A DNA stretch of 64,000 bases from contig JBDTVG010000217.1 in the NCBI GenBank assembly GCA_040007395.1, positions 1-64,000 of the forward strand. The letters run 5' to 3'. Within the stretch, counting starts at the first letter, position 1; every line of letters starts with the position of its first letter. Made by a program: the position numbers and the translations under genes. Shown here in pieces: positions 57,279 through 64,000 of this stretch. Source of the DNA: DATGFK01 sp040007395 (GTDB taxonomy: Bacteria; Chloroflexota; Anaerolineae; Aggregatilineales; UBA2796). The notes under the pieces are model-generated. The model worked only from the letters and a program-made list of their open reading frames with translations. It did no database searches and was not told where the DNA came from.

Positions 57279-59189
57279 ATGACCACTATAACGGACACAA
57301 CGAATACCGAGAACGCCAAACCAGTTCTCATCGGTGAACTGCTGATCGAGAAGGGCTTTCTCACGCCCGACGGTTTGGCAAAAGCCCTCGAATTGCAAGC
57401 CCTTATCGGCGGGCGCATCGGCAGCATTCTAGTATCGTTGGGGCTAGTCAAGCGCCAGCAGCTCTACAGTACCCTCGCGGATTTGTGGGGCTATCCTTTT
57501 ATCGACCTGATGATAGTACACCCCGATCCGGCACTGGCGAAAAAGTTTGATTCAGAGATACTCATTGCGCTCAACTTTATTCCAGTTGCCGAACATGATG
57601 GCGCGGTGGATATTGCCGCTGCCGAGAAACCGACTGAGACGCTCACGACGCTCATTCGCGGTACGCTAGGGCCAGTCCAGATCCAGTATTTCGTGACGAC
57701 TGAATGGGACGTGAGCCGCGTCATTCGCGATATTTTCAAAACCCAATTGCTTGACCGAGCGGTGAACGGGCTGTATTACCGCAACCCGCTGGAGAGCGCC
57801 TATACGGTCATGACCCGCTGGCAGTTTATCACGCTGGGCTTCGTCCTGCTGTTAAGTTTCGCCATATTGATCTTCTTCCCACGCCCCACGCTTATCGCCT
57901 TGAATCTAGTCATCAATCTGGGATTCACGGCAAGTATTCTGTTTAAGTTTGCGACAGCGATGGCGGGCGCACGCACCGAACGGATCGAAGCCGTCACCGC
58001 CGAGGAAGTCGAAGCGCTGAATGATGCTGACCTGCCCGTCTACAGCATTCTGGTGCCCTGTTTCAAGGAAGCCAACGTGGTCGGGCTGCTCATGAAGAAC
58101 CTCGGCGCGATAGATTACCCGACCAGCAAACTGCAAATTCTGCTGCTGCTTGAGGAAAACGATCAGGAAACGCAGGATGCAGCGCGGGCGGCCCATCCAC
58201 CGGAAACCGTGACTTTCATCGTGATCCCGGCAGGGATGCCGCAGACTAAGCCGAAAGCGTGCAATGTCGGGCTGTTCTTTGCCAAAGGCGAATATCTGGT
58301 CATCTACGACGCGGAAGATCGCCCAGAAGCCGATCAGCTTAAAAAGGCAGTGGTCGCGTTTCGCAAAGGTGCAGAAAACTTGATCTGCGTGCAAGCAGCC
58401 TTGAATTACTTCAATGCTAACGAGAACTTCCTAACGCGCATGTTTACACTGGAATACTCGTACTGGTTCGACTATATGCTATCGGGTCTGGATCAACTGC
58501 ACTTCCCGATCCCGTTGGGTGGTACAAGTAACCATTTTCGCACGGACATGCTGCGTAAACTCGGTGGGTGGGACCCCTTCAACGTGACCGAAGATGCCGA
58601 TCTGGGCATTCGTGCCGCCGCCAACAAGTACATTGTGGGGGTGATCAACTCAACCACCTACGAAGAAGCCAACAATCATGGGCCAAACTGGATTCGCCAG
58701 CGCTCACGCTGGATCAAAGGCTATATGCAAACGGTGCTGGTTCACCTGCGCGATCCGATCAAGCTGGTGCGCGAAGCCGGATTCCGCAATATCTTCGGGT
58801 TTATCATGCTCATCGCCGGAACGCCGATCACGTTTCTGTGTGTGCTGCCGCTGTGGGGTCTCTACCTGTTCTGGCTGATCACCCGCACTCATGCCTTTGA
58901 TTCACTGTTTCCGCCTGCGATTCTGTATATCGGGCTGTTCAACTTGATCATCGGCAATATCTTGATGATCTATTTGAATATGCTAGCGGTCTTCAAGCGC
59001 CGCTACTACAGCCTGATCTTGTTCGCCATGCTAAACCCGTTCTACTGGCTCATGCACTCTGTTGCTTCCTACAAGGCACTCTGGCAGCTTTTTACCAAAC
59101 CGTTTTTCTGGGAGAAAACCACGCATGGCATCAGCCGCCAGCTTACCCACCCAAGCCCCACACCTGAACCCACGCAGCCGGGGCCTTGA
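57279..59189 (+). CDS. MshEN-domain family-2 glycosyltransferase (BcsA-like)
   Basis: A 636-residue processive synthase. Residues about 15-155 are an MshEN/GspE-N-type domain with two tandem motifs: LIGELLIEKGFLTPDGLAKA then ELQ, and RIGSILVSLGLVKRQQLYST. Such domains bind cyclic di-GMP in some type II/IV ATPases. Two helices follow (182-226). The catalytic GT2 domain has VPCFKEANVV, the UDP-sugar DAED (344-347), TED (437-439) and QRSRW (474-478), and then four or five membrane helices. No PilZ domain is present. ATG 57279 follows BcsB by 14 nt; the frame opens earlier inside BcsB. It overlaps the next gene by 65 bp. Confidence 0.88.
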   Translation: MTTITDTTNTENAKPVLIGELLIEKGFLTPDGLAKALELQALIGGRIGSILVSLGLVKRQQLYSTLADLWGYPFIDLMIVHPDPALAKKFDSEILIALNFIPVAEHDGAVDIAAAEKPTETLTTLIRGTLGPVQIQYFVTTEWDVSRVIRDIFKTQLLDRAVNGLYYRNPLESAYTVMTRWQFITLGFVLLLSFAILIFFPRPTLIALNLVINLGFTASILFKFATAMAGARTERIEAVTAEEVEALNDADLPVYSILVPCFKEANVVGLLMKNLGAIDYPTSKLQILLLLEENDQETQDAARAAHPPETVTFIVIPAGMPQTKPKACNVGLFFAKGEYLVIYDAEDRPEADQLKKAVVAFRKGAENLICVQAALNYFNANENFLTRMFTLEYSYWFDYMLSGLDQLHFPIPLGGTSNHFRTDMLRKLGGWDPFNVTEDADLGIRAAANKYIVGVINSTTYEEANNHGPNWIRQRSRWIKGYMQTVLVHLRDPIKLVREAGFRNIFGFIMLIAGTPITFLCVLPLWGLYLFWLITRTHAFDSLFPPAILYIGLFNLIIGNILMIYLNMLAVFKRRYYSLILFAMLNPFYWLMHSVASYKALWQLFTKPFFWEKTTHGISRQLTHPSPTPEPTQPGP

Positions 59190-60642
59190 GCCAACCGTCG
59201 CGGATCAGATCAGCGGGCGGACACATCTATTCGGTATCCTGCTGCTAAGTCTGCCATTTCTGGGGCTTGGCCTGCTGATGAACAATCTGCTCTTTCTGAG
59301 CGATTCGCGGGCGCAGATCGTGGCGCGGGCGCTCATCGCCATTGATCGTGGGCGCTTGGAACTATCCGGCTTGAGCTATCCGCCACTGCCTTCGATCCTT
59401 ACGCTATTGCGCCCTGATCCCTCGACTTTGGCTATCGCGGCGGCACTATCGGCGGGCGCGATAGTCTGGATATTGTGGACACAGCTTTGCCAGACCCGCT
59501 TGAGCCTTGTCACGCGGATTGTGCTGTTAGCGGGGTTTGGCCTTGCACCGAGTACCGCTTTTCTGGCGACACAATCGTTTAGCGAAATCTTTGCGCTGCT
59601 GCTGTTTCTGGTGGCATGGTACAGCTTTCTCCAGTTTACGCTCAGCGGCGAAACGTGGGGCGGCTTTGCCGCAGGCTTAGTGCTCGGTCTGGGATTCTAT
59701 ATCAATCTGTATGCAGCCCTCTACGGATTGATGTATGCGCTTGCGTCGCCATTTTTCCAACGATGGTCAAAAGATGATTCGCCCAAGTTGCGTCGGCAAG
59801 GAGCGCTATCGGGGATACTGATCATTATCTTCCCGGTAGGTATGGCGCTGCTAACATGGATATACCTAAACTGGATCTTTTCCGGCGATGGCCTACACTT
59901 CCTGACCGATACCCCGATCCCGCTGTTTGCCTATTTGAACGGCGATACTGCGTCACTAGGTGGGCTAGGCCATGCCCTGACTGTTACCTTGTCAGAACTG
60001 CTTCAATCCCCGATTTACCTGTTGATGGGGCTGATTTCCGTAATCTACAGCCGCCGGCGGCTGCCGACTTTCCTGCTGCCCATTGTCCTCATCACGATTG
60101 TCCGAGCGTTGGGGTTTTCGTATAGTGCACCGTTCGCGCTGTGCACCTATACGGTAGTCGCATTGGCAGCGATCCCTTCAATGTTGTCGAGACACTGGGA
60201 AGTTGTCCTCATTTTGGTCATGGTGTTGAATGTTGCCATTGGTGTGGTCACGCCCAATGCCAGCCCAATCATGAGCCAATGGCAGCAGGTTGTGAACAAC
60301 GGCAAACCATCGTCTGCCGATGAACAGGAGGCGAAGGTTACCCAAGCGTTACGCCAAGCGCCCGCCCACAGCATCCTTGCCGATGATCGCAGCGCGTACC
60401 GCCTCATCGCCCGGACAGGCTCCGCGACACCATTTATCCTGCCTGTAGACTCCGATTTTGCACTGGCAATCGCCACGCCGGGGCATCACGCCAGCTATTT
60501 GCTGATGCCGACTGCCAGCCTGACCGATGCGGTTAGCGGACACTTTGGCCTGCATGTGCCACTGGGCTTCGTCCTCGACTCGGCATGGACTGGCTGGCAA
60601 TTGTACCGACGGACTTCAGTACCGCCGCTAGTGGGCAAGTAG
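59125..60642 (+). CDS. Polytopic membrane protein of the polysaccharide cluster
   Basis: A 505-residue protein with about ten to eleven helices. The layout is that of a GT-C-like or PMT-like membrane enzyme: after the first helix comes NNLLFLSDSRAQIVARALIAIDRGRLELSGLSYPPLPSIL, resembling the first outside loop that holds the acidic residue. A soluble C-terminal region (about 410-505) has LRQAPAHSILADDRSAYRLIA. No lipid-sugar motif is certain. GGGAGA lies 9 nt before ATG 59125, within the end of the glycosyltransferase gene. It likely modifies or helps export the polymer made by the two upstream genes. Confidence 0.72.
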   Translation: MASAASLPTQAPHLNPRSRGLEPTVADQISGRTHLFGILLLSLPFLGLGLLMNNLLFLSDSRAQIVARALIAIDRGRLELSGLSYPPLPSILTLLRPDPSTLAIAAALSAGAIVWILWTQLCQTRLSLVTRIVLLAGFGLAPSTAFLATQSFSEIFALLLFLVAWYSFLQFTLSGETWGGFAAGLVLGLGFYINLYAALYGLMYALASPFFQRWSKDDSPKLRRQGALSGILIIIFPVGMALLTWIYLNWIFSGDGLHFLTDTPIPLFAYLNGDTASLGGLGHALTVTLSELLQSPIYLLMGLISVIYSRRRLPTFLLPIVLITIVRALGFSYSAPFALCTYTVVALAAIPSMLSRHWEVVLILVMVLNVAIGVVTPNASPIMSQWQQVVNNGKPSSADEQEAKVTQALRQAPAHSILADDRSAYRLIARTGSATPFILPVDSDFALAIATPGHHASYLLMPTASLTDAVSGHFGLHVPLGFVLDSAWTGWQLYRRTSVPPLVGK

Positions 60643-60649
60643 CGGCGGT

Positions 60650-63600
60650 TTATACTTCGTCTATTAGGCGTTGATCAATGTTGTTGATCAATGTTGGGAT
60701 GTCGGAGGCTGGACAAGCTTTGCCGAAGTAGAAGCCCTGTGCAAAATCACACTGCTTTTCGCGAATGATAGTCAACTGTTCAATGGTTTCTACGCCTTCG
60801 GCAACCACACTCAACCCCAGATTGTGTCCCAGCGAGGTGATCGCGCCAATAATGCTGCGGCCTCGCGCTGTCTTCAAGCTATCATCGCCAATTTCTTCCA
60901 CGAAAGATCGGTCTATCTTGAGGCTATTCATAGGAATTTGTTGCAAATAGCTGAGGGACGCATAGCCCATGCCGAAATCGTCGATGGCAATGCCGATCCC
61001 GATCTCGCGTAGTTGGGTAAGTTTCTGGATATTTTCTGGCGTGTTGTGCATGATCAGGCTTTCAGTCAGTTCGAGTTCCAGCCATGTCGGAGCCAAATTG
61101 CTACTCTTAAGCGCTCGGTTAACCGTGTCGATAAACTGCTTGTGGTCATACTGAATCGCTGAGACATTGACTGATATGAACAGACGAAAGCCCGCTTCTT
61201 GCCACTCCTGCGCCTGCCGGCAGGCTTCGCGCAGTACCCATGCGCCCATCGGCAAGATCAAGCCAGATTCCTCGGCAATCGGAATGAATTTATCAGGGGG
61301 GATGAGGCCAAACTGGGGATGATCCCAGCGCAACAGTGCTTCGACACCACCGACGCGATTTTCGTTCAGATCGACAAGCGGCTGGAAGTAGAGAACCAAC
61401 TCGTTATTTTCTAGTGCTTTAGGCAGCGCGTTGGTCAGCGTGAAGCGCTCGAATGCTTTGCGACTGGGGATAGTGTCGTAGATCTGAAAGGTGTTCTTGC
61501 CCAGATCTTTGGAGCGATACAACGCGGTATCGGCTTTACGTAACAGTTCTTCGGCGGTTTGCCCATCTAGCGGATAGAAGCTCACGCCGACGCTAGCAGT
61601 TACGGCAAGATCCTGTCCACCGATCAAGAACCGAGCGCGCATGGCATTGACGATATTTTCCGCGACTTGCAGCGCGTCCTCTCGGTCTTTGAGCGCCTCA
61701 AGGACAATCGTGAATTCGTCGCCACCCATACGGGCTAATGTATCCGCGGGACGGATACAGCTTTGCAACCGTTGGGCAACCTCTTTTAGCAGTTCGTCGC
61801 CCGCCGAATGACCGAGTGTGTCATTGATCGTTTTGAAGTGATCGAGATCGACATAGAGCAAACATGCCAGTGAGTCGGTTCGCTCAGAAAAGGCAATGGC
61901 TTGCTGCAAACGTTCCCGAAAGAGCAGACGGTTGGGCAGCCCGGTCAGCGCATCATGGCGAGCCTGATGGGCAAGCTGATCGGTTAGACGGCGCTGCTCA
62001 ATGGCAATCGCCGCCAGCCCGACGACCTGTTCTATCAAGCCCATCATCTTGTCGTCAGGCGTACCTGTTTCATGGCTAAACAGTACTAACAGTCCAATCA
62101 CATCGTCGGAATTGCCCAGAATCGGGATAGACCAGCACGCCCGCATTTTCTCACGTAAGACGGCCTCACGAAACGGCTCCCATGAGGGATCTTCCAAAAT
62201 ATCCTCAACGATATTATTCTCTTTGAGGGCAGCGGCGCGACCCCACGAAATCGTGTTGGGGTCGATCAATTGGGCATTGATCTGAGCCAGAAATTCATCA
62301 GATAAACTCAAAGAGGCTTCCTGATAGGCGTAGCCATTTTCGACCAGCATAATGACTGCTGCGACATTGGGCTGCTGCCGTTCGACAGTATAGACAAGCT
62401 GGACCAGAACATCGGTCAAAGGTTGGTTTGCCGCGATCATCTCCAGCGTTTGGTTACGGTCACGCAGCAAGATCTCCATGTGCTTGCGTTCGGTGATGTC
62501 CTCAGTGAAGACGATGACTCCGCCAACGTTGTCGTTAATGTCCTGCCACGGGATAATCTCCCAATGCTGCCAGCGCATCAGACCGTCGGGGCCGATCAGT
62601 GAGTCCTCACCGAGTTGTTCGGGGACACCGCGCAGGCCCTGCTCGAACAATCGCTTCCAGCGCTCAGAGATCCCCGGAAAAACGTCATAATGACAGCGAC
62701 CTATGACATTGTTAGATTCCAAATGATAGTCTTGCACCCAACGCTTGCTGACGACAAGGTAACGCATATCTTTGTCGAACATCGCCACCGCCACGGGCGT
62801 TCGCTGCACGAACAGCCGCAGTTGAGCTTCATTGCGGCGTAGCAGCATTTCGGCTTGTTTGCGTTCGCTCATGTTGCGCGTGACCGAAACCCGTACCTTT
62901 CGACCCTGATAGAATACAGGTTTCCCAAAAGCCAGTATCGGGAAAACCGTGCCATCTTTTTTACGACCCTCTATTTCATAGGGCAAGTCGTAGTCATCGA
63001 TGATACGCTCCCCAAGCAGTTCATACGTGTCTGGCATCACCATATCAAAGGCCGACATCCCAATAATTTCCGAAGGGTCGTAGCCAAACATCAGCGCTAG
63101 CGCCCGGTTCGCTTCGAGAATTTTGCCTTCTTCGTGAATAGACAACCCTTCGGAAGTCGCCTCGGACATAATCTGGAACTTTTCTTCGCTGTCCCGCAGC
63201 GCCGCAGCGATCTCGTTGACTTGCTTGACACGCTGGCGCAGATGCAGTTCCGACATAACCAACTCGCTGAACTCGCGCACAGTATCAATTTCGTCGGCAG
63301 TCCACACTCTGGGAATATGGTCGATGACACAAAATGCGCCGAGGATTTGGCCTTCGAGCGTTATTAGTGGCATCCCCGCATAGGCAATTACGCCTAGATC
63401 CGGGATCGCCAGATTATCGCGCAGCAGTGGATCTTGGCAAGCATCGGTAATAATCAGCGGTGAACCCGAAGTCACTACGTATTGGCAGAAGGAATGCGTA
63501 AGTGGTGTTTCGCGCTTCGTAGCCACTGGCTCCCCCAGCCCAACACAGCTTTTGAAAAACTGGCGATGTTCGTCAACCAGCGATACCAAGACCACTGGTA

Positions 63601-63733
63601 CATTCAGGACACGGGCTGCCAAACTGGTCAAGCGGTCAAAGGACGGTTCGGGTGCAGTATCGAGCAGATCCAACTGCCACAGCGCATTCAGGCGGGCTGG
63701 ATCGTTGAGGGCTATTGAAATCGTGTTGTCCAT
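60650..63733 (-). CDS. GAF-PAS-PAS-GAF-GGDEF-EAL cyclic-di-GMP protein
   Basis: A soluble 1027-residue protein. A GAF domain (about 15-165), PAS (185-292), PAS (305-418) and second GAF (430-580) precede the GGDEF domain (about 590-755), which has an intact RMGGDEF and an RPAD inhibitory site five residues before it. The EAL domain (about 775-1020) has EALLRW, the ELTES motif, DDFGMGYASLSYL and the later E/K residues (VAEGVE), so both synthesis and breakdown seem possible. The ATG at 63733 is preferred over a TTG 24 nt earlier; neither has a clear ribosome-binding site. It converges with the polysaccharide genes at a gap of 7 nt. Confidence 0.93.
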   Translation of the reverse strand: MDNTISIALNDPARLNALWQLDLLDTAPEPSFDRLTSLAARVLNVPVVLVSLVDEHRQFFKSCVGLGEPVATKRETPLTHSFCQYVVTSGSPLIITDACQDPLLRDNLAIPDLGVIAYAGMPLITLEGQILGAFCVIDHIPRVWTADEIDTVREFSELVMSELHLRQRVKQVNEIAAALRDSEEKFQIMSEATSEGLSIHEEGKILEANRALALMFGYDPSEIIGMSAFDMVMPDTYELLGERIIDDYDLPYEIEGRKKDGTVFPILAFGKPVFYQGRKVRVSVTRNMSERKQAEMLLRRNEAQLRLFVQRTPVAVAMFDKDMRYLVVSKRWVQDYHLESNNVIGRCHYDVFPGISERWKRLFEQGLRGVPEQLGEDSLIGPDGLMRWQHWEIIPWQDINDNVGGVIVFTEDITERKHMEILLRDRNQTLEMIAANQPLTDVLVQLVYTVERQQPNVAAVIMLVENGYAYQEASLSLSDEFLAQINAQLIDPNTISWGRAAALKENNIVEDILEDPSWEPFREAVLREKMRACWSIPILGNSDDVIGLLVLFSHETGTPDDKMMGLIEQVVGLAAIAIEQRRLTDQLAHQARHDALTGLPNRLLFRERLQQAIAFSERTDSLACLLYVDLDHFKTINDTLGHSAGDELLKEVAQRLQSCIRPADTLARMGGDEFTIVLEALKDREDALQVAENIVNAMRARFLIGGQDLAVTASVGVSFYPLDGQTAEELLRKADTALYRSKDLGKNTFQIYDTIPSRKAFERFTLTNALPKALENNELVLYFQPLVDLNENRVGGVEALLRWDHPQFGLIPPDKFIPIAEESGLILPMGAWVLREACRQAQEWQEAGFRLFISVNVSAIQYDHKQFIDTVNRALKSSNLAPTWLELELTESLIMHNTPENIQKLTQLREIGIGIAIDDFGMGYASLSYLQQIPMNSLKIDRSFVEEIGDDSLKTARGRSIIGAITSLGHNLGLSVVAEGVETIEQLTIIREKQCDFAQGFYFGKACPASDIPTLINNIDQRLIDEV

Positions 63734-63886
63734 AGGGGTTACAAGTTGTCCACTCAAAATTGTAGAACAGGTACGCTCTTACTATAAAGGCAAAGTTTGT
63801 CGATCAGCTATTCCAAAACTCTCACCAGATACGGGCATCGAGCTAGACTGGTGGCATTGAAGGGTGCAAACTGCTAGACTGTCCCT

Positions 63887-64000
63887 ATGCAAAACCTCTT
63901 CCAGCGAAGGCTGTTGATACTCTTGATCCTGTGCAGTTTGTTCTGGCCCGAAACCGTCCGTGCCAGACAGGACGCACCGCCGCCGCCACCACATTTGGGC
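63887..64000 (+). CDS. Start of an exported protein (cut by window end)
   Basis: The first 38 codons of a gene that runs off the window. It encodes a signal peptide: a basic start (QNLFQRR), hydrophobic core LLILLILCSLFW and a cleavage region VRARQDA, followed by a Pro run. It is divergent from the GGDEF-EAL gene, at a 153-bp gap. Nothing about function can be said. Confidence 0.65.
   Translation, partial: MQNLFQRRLLILLILCSLFWPETVRARQDAPPPPPHLG

Overview
The window reads as chromosomal DNA of a bacterium with moderately high G+C, most likely a Chloroflexota (Anaerolineae-like) organism. This is an inference: there is no rRNA or tRNA gene here to settle it. It rests on the gene mix (Rex repressor, RRM RNA-binding protein, XylF-type sugar transporter, SH3b and FecR-like secreted proteins, a beta-helix surface protein, several large PAS/GAF signalling proteins), on frequent GTG/TTG starts with strong AGGAGG sites, and on many short intergenic palindromic repeats. 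I see no prophage, insertion sequence, CRISPR array, rRNA or tRNA.

Layout. 1-9 kb: an RRM protein with promoter and terminator, methylglyoxal synthase, an aminotransferase, membrane and secreted unknowns, a TetR regulator divergent from a small monooxygenase-fold protein, an OmpR-type regulator, and a beta-helix surface protein with a membrane partner. 9-17.7 kb: a long plus-strand aromatic amino acid cluster, cdd1-like, tyrA, aroE, aroC, aroK, aroB. It is interrupted by a PIN-domain toxin/antitoxin-like pair and by three tandem paralogous membrane proteins resembling ABC-2 permeases. 17.8-28 kb: a hybrid histidine kinase, an SH3b muramidase, ribF, an SH3/FecR-like secreted protein, a HAD-IIA phosphatase, a DUF1028 protein and a GNAT acetyltransferase. 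28-32.4 kb: a metal P-type ATPase, a receiver-only regulator, rex and an MreB-like actin with an unusual phosphate-2 motif. 32.8-35.6 kb: a large TIR/NB-ARC/TPR protein. 36-40 kb: a decayed PLP-enzyme fragment and a three-gene CUT2 sugar ABC transporter. 41.5-44.3 kb: the F0 half of an ATP synthase (atpZ, atpB, atpE and a b-delta fusion) closed by a strong terminator, with no F1 genes beside it. 44.4-47.3 kb: TatD nuclease and a gmd/rmd pair for GDP-deoxyhexose. 47.4-52.6 kb: a MarR-beta-domain fusion regulator divergent from a DrrAB-type exporter, then an MmyB-type regulator divergent from an NAD-dependent epimerase. 52.8-54.4 kb: a fused formiminotransferase-cyclodeaminase. 54.4-55.0 kb: an AT-rich stretch with a truncated TIR gene. 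55.2-63.7 kb: a BcsB-like protein, a family-2 glycosyltransferase with an N-terminal MshEN-type domain, a polytopic membrane protein, and a convergent GGDEF-EAL protein.

The best candidate for an undescribed system is 55.2-63.7 kb. It looks like a cellulose-synthase-like polysaccharide exporter in which an MshEN-type (c-di-GMP-binding family) domain takes the place of PilZ, next to a c-di-GMP turnover enzyme. Other strong oddities are the three membrane paralogues inside the aro cluster, the ATP synthase b subunit carrying only the C-terminal part of delta, the long outside-facing insertion in subunit a, the TIR-NB-ARC protein with seven near-identical 120-bp TPR units, and a family of paired palindromes scattered through at least twelve intergenic sites.
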